NCBI GenBank assembly: GCA_026770615.1
Contig: MU631573.1
Location: 51,368 to 64,762, forward strand
Length of the DNA stretch: 13,395 bases
Direction of reading: 5' to 3'
Origin: Pavlovales sp. CCMP2436
Lineage: Eukaryota; Haptophyta; Pavlovophyceae; Pavlovales
Below are positions 6,038 through 12,688 of the stretch, one piece after another (positions within the stretch are counted from its first letter, which is position 1; each line of letters starts with the position of its first letter). The translations under genes and the position numbers were made by a program. The notes below the pieces were generated by a model. It was not told the origin of the DNA. It did no database searches and was given only the letters and a program-made list of their open reading frames with translations.

Positions 6038-6920
6038 GGCGCGGCGTCCAGATGCGCCACCCGTGCCAGACGAGGACACGCACGAGAGAGGCCCCGCGGG
6101 GCATGGCGACAAGGAGACGATATACACTATGAAGGTGGGCTGCATCAACGTGGACTACACAAACCGTCAGAATGGCATGCAAGGCAAGGGCCTCGACACC
6201 GAGCTGCCGCGCGCCATGGCGGATATCATGAACAACATTGACATCGTCGCGGTTGTTGAGGTGCCGGGCATCTGCCGTGGGAAGAGTCTCCTCCAAGCGA
6301 CGGGCTACGACGGCTTCGTGTGCAAGGTCGGCTACGACACTACCATCCTCGCGAGCAGTGGAGATAAGTTTCACATCACGCCCAGAGCCTTTCCACCAGG
6401 AATGAACCTCGCGAAGCCTCCGAAGACTCGCAGGGGCATGACCATTCCCCCCGCCCCCGAAGACACAAACCTCGCGGGCGACTACATCGAGTCTGCAATA
6501 GGTAAGTACTGCGCTACGCTGCTGACGAGCTCCGACGGGAAATGCCGTGTCCTCGTTCTCGCCTCGCACCTCCCGTTCAAGGGCAAGAAGTTGCGCAATG
6601 ACGCAATTGTGGCGCAGCTCAAGTTCGTCGAGGACGCCGAAAAACTAGGGATCGACGCCGTCATCAACGTAGGTGATTTCAACGCGCCGGTTGAGAAGCT
6701 CGCGAACGAGTACCGCGGCTACACACCCGCGTTCACGGCGGAGGACGGCCCCACCACAGCGACAGGTAGTCGCATCGACAACTTGCTCTCGTGCGATGCC
6801 GTCAAAATCATGAACAAGCAGAAGCGGTGGAGCACGGGAGTCACTCGGAGCACAGTTGTCACGGATTATACGCACACGACGCATCACCCAATCAACGTCG
6901 ACCTCATATTTGAGCAGTAG
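6036..6920 (+). CDS. Stand-alone endonuclease/exonuclease/phosphatase (EEP, DNase I-like) family protein
   Basis: An intact 294-residue frame; a second Met at 6129 is an alternative start. Motifs in EEP order, with residues counted from 6036: VGCIN with Asn38; IVAVVEVP with Glu75 (metal ligand); LASHLPF with His178; INVGDFNAP with Asp214 and Asn216; GSRIDNLLS with Asp248; and TTHHPINVDL ending in His284. This order and spacing match DNase I/AP-endonuclease-type metal-dependent phosphoesterases acting on nucleic acid or phospho-substrates. One deviation: the usual S-D-H reads T-H-H, so the Asp that orients the last His is missing or moved. The protein stops ten residues after that motif, so it is not the N-terminus of a retrotransposon polyprotein. 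GC-rich codon use differs from the AT-richer F2 fragment just upstream. No signal peptide or membrane span is seen. An intron-less host, viral or captured gene are all possible. Confidence 0.65.
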   Translation: MARRPDAPPVPDEDTHERGPAGHGDKETIYTMKVGCINVDYTNRQNGMQGKGLDTELPRAMADIMNNIDIVAVVEVPGICRGKSLLQATGYDGFVCKVGYDTTILASSGDKFHITPRAFPPGMNLAKPPKTRRGMTIPPAPEDTNLAGDYIESAIGKYCATLLTSSDGKCRVLVLASHLPFKGKKLRNDAIVAQLKFVEDAEKLGIDAVINVGDFNAPVEKLANEYRGYTPAFTAEDGPTTATGSRIDNLLSCDAVKIMNKQKRWSTGVTRSTVVTDYTHTTHHPINVDLIFEQ

Positions 6921-6931
6921 CTCGCTTAAAC

Positions 6932-7226
6932 GTGTCGTCGACTGCGGTCAAGAAGGAGGTCGTCTCCAATCAGGGGAAGACCTCAGCGCCTCGTCTCTCA
7001 GAAGCGCACATTAAATATAACAACTCCGTTTTTCTTAGCCGAATAGGTGCACGCGCGCAAAAGCGCGCTCAGATCGCATGCGAGCCATCAACTCAAGTCC
7101 GATCTGACACTTGCTCAAGACGCTGTCGCTTTCAACTACATTCGAGAGTTGTTGATCGAGGGAGCAGACCTCATCGCGACCGACCCCCTCACCGGGCAGC
7201 CCCTTGTTCGTTTGAGATTTTTTTGA
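6932..7226 (+). pseudogene. Coding remnant downstream of the EEP gene
   Basis: Eleven bases past the EEP stop, a frame starting at 6932 (VSSTAVKKEVVSNQGKTSAP, then RLSEAHIKYNNSVFLSR) looks like real protein for about 40 residues, without an ATG. After a frame change, the interval 7047-7226 reads protein-like again (LAQDAVAFNYIRELLIEGAD, LIATDPLTGQPLVRL) to a TGA at 7224-7226. Two coding-like blocks in different frames suggest one gene broken by an indel around 7040-7090. It follows the EEP gene closely and in the same direction. The family is not recognised. The 3' end overlaps the outer part of the large inverted duplication. Confidence 0.3.
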
Positions 7227-7640
7227 GATTTTTTTTTAATAATATTACATGAATATGAATAATTTCTTATTTGAAATTCGGAAGAGACGTCTAGACGCAA
7301 AATTGAGCGGGGAACAAATTCGGTGATGCGGTCTGACTTGATTCCAAAGAGAATGACGAGTAAAAGGCCTCCGAAGTGAGGGTGGTATTTTCAGCATCCG
7401 GTTCAAAATTCCACCCTCACTTCGAATGGCATTTACTCGTCATTCTCTTCAGAATCAGGTGTCAGACCGTATTACCAAAGTTGTTCCGCGTCAAATTTTG
7501 CGCCCAGACATACCTTCACAATCAATACTGAGTCCAAAGCTGAATTTGGTGAAACGGACCTTGAAGCAGTTTTTAATGCACCTGACATCAAAAGAAATTC
7601 AGCAAACAAATCAAACGAACACGGCGCTGGCCCCGTGAGC
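7184..7640. repeat. Large inverted duplication (imperfect palindrome)
   Basis: The left arm (about 7184-7394) matches the reverse complement of the right arm (about 7402-7640), with a loop of only about 8 bases. The inner 110 bp pair best: GAGAATGACGAGTAAA and GAAGTGAGGGTGG on the left face TTTACTCGTCATTCTC and CCACCCTCACTTC on the right, and ACGCAAAATTGA...GGAAC faces GTTCC...TCAAATTTTGCG. The outer part is more diverged (TTGTTCGTTTGAG against the complement of CAAACGAACACGG). The arms also correspond at protein level: LDAKLSGEQI on the left strand, LGAKFDAEQL on the right. Confidence 0.85.
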
Positions 7641-7930
7641 TGCTTAATCTGGCAGTCTGGGCTCGGCGCTTGAATGAAGGTGCACGTGAGGTCATCGCGC
7701 GTCTCCCAGACCACGCTGGCGCCATGATGGTCTTCAAGCAAGGTGGGCACGCGCTGGGATGCTTCGAACCACCACGTCTTTCCAGGCAGCGCTCGCGCCG
7801 ATGCAACAATTCTGTGCGTGCTCGGCGAGCTCATCAGTCGCAAGCTACGCCTTGGTGGCGAGCTACGCGACCCGTGGTTCAGGGTTATTTGCTTTGTGAT
7901 GATGAGCCGCTAGGCCGAGCGAGCAGCGGG
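7472..7930 (-). pseudogene. Unknown coding remnant entering the palindrome
   Basis: A minus-strand frame, open from just below a TAG near 7905 to a TAA at 7472-7474. The middle (LPGKTWWFEASQRVPTLLED, HHGASVVWETRDDLTCTFIQ) has a balanced, protein-like composition. It continues with LTGPAPCSFDLFAEFLLMSG and ends LGAKFDAEQLW inside the right palindrome arm. There is no convincing ATG before the protein-like part (TTG at 7841-7843). The left arm on the other strand encodes a diverged copy of its C-terminal part, so the frame was probably a genuine gene whose end was duplicated in inverted orientation. The family is not recognised. Confidence 0.4.
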
Positions 7931-8224
7931 CTGATCGGGTCGAACTGCCGTCATGAATAGCGTTCTGCGCGACGAGCGCCGCATGCGAGATGCAAAGGTC
8001 GTGATATCGCCGATGGCAGTAGATCATATATTATTTAATCAACTCAAATCACGAGAGCGGAACGGCACAAATCAATTCTCGAATAAACTCTTGGAAAAAA
8101 AACCGAGTGCCCGGTCAGTCACGAAGCAACCGGTGTGCTATATGCAGAAGCGCGTGCACGAAGGGGGGGGAGGGTGGGGCCTCGCTCGGGCATCACCGAT
8201 TGTTTGTCTGCCCCGGGTGCACCC

Positions 8225-8262
8225 CACCTGGGGTATCACTGTCGGGGCTAAAGCCCCAGGTG
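8225..8262. repeat. Nested short inverted repeats
   Basis: CACCTGGGG (8225-8233) pairs with CCCCAGGTG (8254-8262), and the inner GGGGCTAAAGCCCC (8244-8257) can form a competing hairpin using the same CCCC. It lies in a G/C-rich patch that starts with a poly-G run near 8163. The surrounding gene-free stretch, 7960-8500, otherwise shows only a weak plus-strand frame (7953-8318) with no recognisable protein. Confidence 0.5.
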
Positions 8263-8500
8263 CGACTATCACGCCCAGGGTGTTAGTACTAATCCAGTTA
8301 GTTAGTGTGATTTTTTAAATTGCACACTTCGGCCTCCTATTACGCGCGTCATTTTGTAACCCCCCGCCCCCCGTTGTCTTTCTGTAGAGTGGGTACGATC
8401 AACGTTATTTTAAGGGTAAATAATATCGAAGTACACTTCTTTATAATATCACTACCTTAGTTGAGTCCACCGGTCAGCCACGAGCGAGACGCAGCAGCGA

Positions 8501-8654
8501 CCGGTCAGCGCGTCAGTCAGAGAGTCGTCAACTGCCGTGTGCCTGATCAGCCTTAGCGGTGGGGACAGTATCCGTGTGCTCTGCAAAGGTCCCTTGATTC
8601 GAGTGTTTTCTCAACACTTGGGTCCAGTGGAGACCTGTCAGGGGACGGACGTAC
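8501..8654 (+). repeat. Dispersed repeat R1, copy B
   Basis: Matches copy A reversed: CGGTCAGCGCGTCAGTCAGA, GAGTCGTCAACTG, CTGATCAG with a 5-bp insert before CGGTGGGGACAGTATCCGTG, the GAGTGTTTTCTCAACACTT hairpin, and GGGGACGGACGTAC at its end. It is about as diverged from A as A is from C. The gene-free stretch to 8980 that follows holds nothing else recognisable. Confidence 0.8.
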
Positions 8655-8980
8655 TTCTAGATATTTACGTACACCCGCACTTGTCTTGGCCGAGCAGAGT
8701 GACATATCGAGATGCGGATGGAAGCGTCACTGATGGTGTACAGACATGCTGGCATTCAGACACGTGACGTGCAACGGCGTCCAAGCTGTGAAGTGACGAG
8801 TCAGACGTCGATAGATGATTTGTAAAGGACTGTAAGTCGTACAGCGCTGCCCAAGTTAGATGTCCATTTTTTCACTCATGGGGCAGAACATAAATTCGCC
8901 TGTTTGACGGACGGGTAACTTACTTACGATGCGAATATGTATATGTTAATGTAGGAGGGTGCTGTATATGTATATGTGTG

Positions 8981-8984
<4 letters not shown>

Positions 8985-9023
<39 letters not shown>

Positions 9024-9079
9024 CGGCTCAGCATGGTTCAACAGGTGTTGTCCACTCACAGACGTGGTCGACGTCAGAT
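8985..9079 (-). repeat. Dispersed repeat R2, copy 3, with (TA) tail
   Basis: (TA)n at about 8985-9021 followed by TAGCGGCTCAGCATGGTTCA and ACAGGTGTTGT-CACTCAC-GAC-TGGTCGACGTCAGA. This is R2 in the orientation opposite to copies 1 and 2, cut at its 5' side after about 58 bp of core. No clear target-site duplication is visible, because the left flank is itself TA-rich. Confidence 0.85.
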
Positions 9080-9319
9080 ATAAAATAACGCGTGGTTCTT
9101 GAAATAATAAATCAGCTATTCATCAACTTTCATGGCGATGGCGGTTATTCCGCAATGACGGATATTCACTCCTCTGACAGAATTTGATTATGTGTTATTA
9201 TCGGCCTAATAGAATGAATCCCCGAATTAATTCAGGCACCTTTTAAAATCCTGAAACGTCATTTGTCTCTCGCTGAACTCGCTTGGCCGTTTCAGGCTAA
9301 TTTGAAAAGCGGTGTTAAG

Positions 9320-9495
9320 TATCGTTTGGCGGAAGCGCTGCAACAGTGGCGCAGCTGGAGGTACCTGCGGGCACGGCGGATTCACTCGCGAGAGTGACGT
9401 TGTTATGATCTGACGATGACGGGTCTCGAGCGAAATAAATTATACATCAATAAATCCCCGAAATAAATATCGTATGGCGGGAGCGCTGTAACAGT
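9320..9495. repeat. 28-bp direct repeat pair
   Basis: TATCGTTTGGCGGAAGCGCT at 9320, continuing GCAACAGT to 9347, and TATCGTATGGCGGGAGCGCT at 9468, continuing GTAACAGT to 9495: three mismatches in 28. The second copy ends exactly where R1 copy C begins. The first ends where the left arm of the 100-bp inverted repeat begins. The stretch 9080-9320 before it holds only a small hairpin (CCTGAAACG near 9252 and CGTTTCAGG near 9290). Confidence 0.8.
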
Positions 9496-9724
9496 ATGTC
9501 GTGTCACTGACCTGATCAGCGGTGGAGACGGTATCCGTGTGCCCGGGATGGATCCCTGGTTGAGTGTTTTTCAACGCTCTTTCCAGTGCGAGCCTCCCAG
9601 GGGCGGATGTTTAACTTTTTGTTATAACTTATTCCGCCCGCGTCTCTCATCGCCGTCGGTTCATAACGACGTCACTCTCGCAAGTGAATCCGCCGTGCTA
9701 GCAGGTACCTTCAGCTGCGCCTAT
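9345..9724. repeat. 100-bp inverted repeat pair around R1 copy C
   Basis: The left arm, 9345-9444 (GGCGCAGCTGGAGGTACCTG ... GCACGGCGGATTCACTCGCG ... AATAAATTATA), is the reverse complement of the right arm, 9623-9724 (TATAACTTATTCCGCC ... CAAGTGAATCCGCCGTGC ... CAGGTACCTTCAGCTGCGCC). Identity is roughly 80 percent by eye. The arms flank about 180 bp holding the second 28-bp repeat and R1 copy C. This could be a small inverted-repeat (MITE-like or foldback) element, possibly containing R1 as part of itself. Confidence 0.85.
9496..9618 (+). repeat. Dispersed repeat R1, copy C
   Basis: TCGTGTCACTGACCTGATCA, GCGGTGGAGACGGTATCCGT, GGATGGATCCCTGG, GAGTGTTTTTCAACGCTC and GGGGCGGATGTTTAACTT match copies A and B in order. 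It starts later than they do, directly after the second 28-bp repeat, and its end (GTTTAACT) agrees with copy A. Confidence 0.8.
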
Positions 9725-9829
9725 GCTGAAGGCCCACCACTGACAAAAAAATTGAGTTGCCGAACGCGTCCAAGTTCTCGTCTATAATGCCGAACTCTGT
9801 CACCGTTGCCGTCGTCTCCGCAGCCTCCA

Positions 9830-9962
9830 TCGCCGCTACCACGCCGCTGCCGCCACCGCCGCCGCCGCCGCCTCCGTCGTCGCCACCTGCCGCACCGCCG
9901 CCGCCGCCACCGCTGCCGCCGCCACCGCCGCCGCCGCTGTCGCCGTCGCACCGCACCCCCCC
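9830..9962. repeat. (CCG/CCA)n triplet repeat
   Basis: About 130 bp of mostly GCC/CCG/CCA triplets followed by a C run. It produces proline-rich, arginine-rich and glycine-rich frames on different strands, all attributable to the repeat. One plus-strand frame (9757-10032) begins plausibly (MPNASKFSSIMPNSVTVAVV), but nothing beyond the poly-proline supports it as a gene. The repeat lies just past the 3' end of retroelement fragment F3. Confidence 0.9.
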
Positions 9963-10028
9963 CCCCTCCAACCTTCACCTACATCGCTTGCCTTACAGAT
10001 TCTTCAATTATTTTCCTGCTTACGTCTC

Positions 10029-10803
10029 TTAAACTGGTATTTCACATGTAGCTTCAAAGTGGGTCTTGCTTGCATCACAGGATATCACACACACCCTCCT
10101 GCTTCCGTTACGCGATGACGTGATCAGCTCGGACAGTGTTTTCCTGTCCAGAGGGCCGGCCGTCCATCCAGTAATGCCGTATAAAGGGATTCTCACTACT
10201 GGTGGGGGAAAGTCGGCGTGGTATACTGCGATGAATTCGCATACTCGCCCATTTGCAGTGCGTTTGAGGAGTACCACATCCATTCCAATGCACGTGGCAA
10301 TAATGTGGAGCATGTTGTCATGCATCCATGCTGCCTGTCCATTCGCAAAGTACGGCTGCCCGTACCTTGCTTGCGCTACTATTGGCCACATATTTCTGCG
10401 ATCGTTGTGGTTAAGGGTGTTTCCCATCGGGTCGTTTGGGTGATCCTCAGATCTACGTAACAACAGGTCCTCTTGGACTTCCGGCGTGAGTAGAAGCGCA
10501 TGGTTGACTGCCGCTGTGCGTAGTGTTATGGCTGTCTCCCAGTTAACCGTTCGCCCTGCGCTTCTTAGCACCGCGTAGGGTAGGCAGTTTCCATCGCCTG
10601 TTACGCCGACGGGGCTTAGTCTTAGCGTTGCCAGTAACGCTGTGAAGTCACCGGCCGGGTTGGTTATCAAGGTAGGTTCAATCCTGAAGCCATCATTCTC
10701 CTCCCCCCCTGTTGGGCTTGTGGATTTCTTGTGGCCTTCCTTCCTGCTGCGCGTGAGCCCGCTGCCTTGGGAGGGTGGGTTGTCCTTGCGTTTAGTGCCC
10801 CGG
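10029..10803 (-). pseudogene. OTU-type cysteine protease domain of retroelement fragment F3
   Basis: A 213-residue open frame (10029-10670) whose first codon is TTG. The same frame is open back to about 10803 (GTKRKDNPPSQG...), so the domain has no start codon of its own and reads as the C-terminal part of a longer polyprotein. OTU marks: VTGDGNCLPYAVLRS, the Asp-Gly-Asn-Cys box with catalytic Cys29, and KTHFEATCEI with catalytic His204 near the C-terminus. The Cys-His spacing of about 175 residues is longer than in compact cellular OTUs. OTU enzymes cleave ubiquitin-type or polyprotein linkages, and OTU-like domains are known in some non-LTR retrotransposons and viruses. This domain is uninterrupted while the upstream parts of F3 carry stops. 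Confidence 0.75.
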
Positions 10804-10983
10804 TGATACTACAATGAGACCGCTGGTCACGGCACCCTGGTGGTGCGGAGCGCGGCCTGGAATTATCTGGTTGACTTGGATTCCTTTCTTTAAGATTTTC
10901 TTTACATTGTAGTCGTTGATGGCAGGTCTAATAAAGTGCGGACCGTGGTGGGCAGTAGGTTGGTCTCCTGCCTCCACCTAAAT
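10792..10983 (-). pseudogene. F3 linker between zinc finger and OTU domain
   Basis: A short frame (VEAGDQPTAHHGPHFIRPAI, NDYNVKKILKKGIQVNQIIP, GRAPHHQG...) ends at a TAA at 10792. It is offset from the zinc-finger part upstream (which ends in a TAG at 10985) and by one base from the OTU frame downstream (shift near 10800, in CCCCGGTG). Composition is protein-like, so I read it as the linker of the same decayed polyprotein with two frameshifts. No domain is recognised. Confidence 0.45.
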
Positions 10984-10984
10984 T

Positions 10985-11520
10985 CTATCTAGGGCCGCCA
11001 TGCGTCTGTTGTGCAATCTGTGGCTGCTCGCTATCACCTCTTTCTGGAGCAGCCCGTGCTTTATCTGGAGGGGTTGGCCTTGGTCGTCCTTCCAGCTGCC
11101 TTGAGCGGAGTTTTCTGTCTTTATCTATGGTAATTTTTAACTCCTGGTCTATCCGTCCTGTGTAGTAGTCTGGTCTATCCATGATTGCAGTTGCAACGGC
11201 ACGGGCTCCACCCCGGGAGATGTTGCTGTATGTGGCTTCATCCACTGCTGCCTCGATCGCATGTTTGAGTGACACTCGTTCGGCTTGTGGCTGGGGGCAT
11301 TCCCGGAATAGATGATTCTTGGTGTCTTCCCCTGGTCTTCGTACCCCCGCTGCAACTCACAGGAGGCACTTTGTGTTCATGCGTGTGAGCTTTCCCCCAA
11401 TATTCGCCGTGTACAGTAGAATTTCCGGGTACTCTGTTGCGATCTCCGCGTTGTATCGTACCGAACCGGATATGCACCTTAGCATGAAGCGCGGGAATTT
11501 CTCAGGTCATGTAGGATAGG
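10985..11520 (-). pseudogene. F3 zinc finger and PDY-TGR region
   Basis: One frame from about 11517 carries KFPRFMLRCISGSVRYNAEI, ..., GGKLTRMNTKCLL then a TGA at 11357-11359, GEDTKNHLFRECP, SRGGARAVATAIMDRPDYYTGRI up to a TAG at 10985. Compared with F1 (CPLC, DTKHHLYHE, SRPDYFTGRV), the TGA falls exactly on the second Cys of the finger (C-L-L-stop against C-P-L-C). Cys2-His-Cys fingers in this place follow the reverse transcriptase or RNase H in non-LTR elements. The short RPDY.TGR motif is conserved in both fragments. It is not recognised as a named endonuclease motif; the restriction-like endonuclease of some non-LTR groups also lies after a finger, but its catalytic pattern is not evident. 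Confidence 0.6.
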
Positions 11521-12001
11521 CAAGCATATACTCCGATTCACGCTCCCAGAGTGCGGCTGTGTTCCCTTTAATGCTATATTTCCCGGTTTGTTAGGCATAA
11601 TTTCCTCGACCAGCTGTCTTCTGATGCGTGTTGCCACCGCTTTGCGGAGGTATGTAAGACTCGTCAGCTCGTTGGATGTCCCCGTACGGTGTCGTAACCA
11701 TGTATTTTCCAGGGGTGAGGGCTGGTTTTTGTAGATTTTGACCGTCCGTTTTTCGGTGTATAGTGACTTGCTTTGCTCTCCAGTCGGCTAAGGCATTGAA
11801 CATTACGAGGTCATCCATATGTGGGTCCATTTTGGTCATTATCCTCCTGATCGTGTGTATGGTCTGGCCGTCTACCACGTATGTGTGGGTTGATTCGCGC
11901 CATGTGGGCTCAATGTAGACTCTTTGCTTTTCCATTTCCTGGTCCAGGCCATGTGCCAATATGTGCTTAATTTTGCGGGTGTGGTTGTTGCCCAAAACCA
12001 T
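11507..12001 (-). pseudogene. F3 RNase H-like end
   Basis: An open frame from the ATG at 12001 (MVLGNNHTRKIKHILAHGLD) to a TAA at 11591. It continues in the same frame (QTGKYSIKGNTAALWERESE...) to a TGA at 11507, where the finger part takes over, still in frame. The stretch KMDPHMDDLVMFNALADWRA followed by KQ resembles the last conserved block of RNase H domains (N-x-x-A-D-x-x-A-K) found after the reverse transcriptase in several non-LTR clades. Only this last third is present, and upstream of about 12024 the coding signal stops, so F3 is 5'-truncated. From 12001 to 10985 the frame never shifts; it is broken only by stops. Confidence 0.45.
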
Positions 12002-12024
12002 AGCCTGTGCACACTGAGAGCTAT

Positions 12025-12660
12025 GGCTCTACCGGACGGTGGGGGCTGTAACTTAAAAACTATATATGTGCAAGTCCAGTCCTGGCTCTGAGTCAGCGCG
12101 GCAGTAGTGTTCCCACTCGCTCTCAGCAGCTACTGCGTGTAAGTTTCTAGTTTATCTCTCGCTCTACAATGGCTTGGTAACGAATCCGAACTACAGATCG
12201 GTTGGGACCATCTGAACGGGGTCAAGGAAGCCCACTACCAAATCCCAAACACCCGCTGCCGCGGTCAGTCCGCAAGTGGGGGACGACCATCCTGAGCACT
12301 GTTCGCCTCCATAATTGAAGACAGAGCTCGCTATAGGCTTGCTGGATTCGTCTCGGAGAGCTCTATTCTACATATTCATCAGAAATTTGTGAATTTGAAT
12401 GCGTGGGGTAGTAAATCAGTAACTAACAAATTAATAATTTTTTTAAAGGGGGGATTGGTGGATACAGTATTTAGCACAACGAAGAAAAATATTTAAATGT
12501 GAGTAATTTCGGATACAGTATACAGCATTTTGAATTTTTCGTACGTAATTTAAAGAATCAAGTTGGTTATTGGGCGTCCATTTTTATAAAAGATTAGATA
12601 TAAATCTACTGCAGATACATGAATTTAAATTTTTATTGGCCATATTTCGTTCTTGTCTTC
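12025..12660. other. Gene-free stretch with a TATA-like motif and short repeats
   Basis: Immediately right of F3: AGAGCTATGGCTCT, an interrupted palindrome near 12019; ACTATATATG near 12058, TATA-like; then a sequence rich in CAGC and CTC to about 12180. The layout could be a promoter or part of a long terminal repeat, but no primer-binding site or second copy confirms it. AT-rich DNA follows from 12360, with GGATACAGTAT-AGCA twice (about 12460 and 12508). No gene is supported. Confidence 0.3.
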
Positions 12661-12688
12661 GGCGAAGTGCTCAGGATGGTCGTCCTCT
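12277..12688. repeat. Short inverted repeat pair, arms about 30 bp
   Basis: GACGACCATCCTGAGCACT near 12282-12300 is the reverse complement of AGTGCTCAGGATGGTCGTC near 12666-12684, and TCGCC and GAAGAC lie at matching places further on. The arms face each other across about 360 bp. The region from 12690 to 13395 (AT-rich, then very GC-rich from 12955) shows only frames without protein-like features, so I annotate no gene there. Confidence 0.7.

Noticed and set aside
6030..6569. A 179-residue minus-strand frame opposite the EEP gene
   Set aside because: It is antisense to a frame with clear catalytic motifs and has no recognisable features itself.
6036..6920. The EEP gene as the endonuclease domain of retroelement F2
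   Set aside because: F2's linker-like segment lies before it, not after, and the EEP frame stops immediately after its last catalytic motif.
9711..10051. Proline-, arginine- and glycine-rich frames over the CCG repeat
   Set aside because: All are readings of one triplet repeat in different frames; no protein-like flank of useful length.
12025..12180. A long terminal repeat with TATA box and primer-binding site
   Set aside because: Only a TATA-like motif is seen; no matching second LTR, no TG...CA ends and no convincing primer-binding site in the window.
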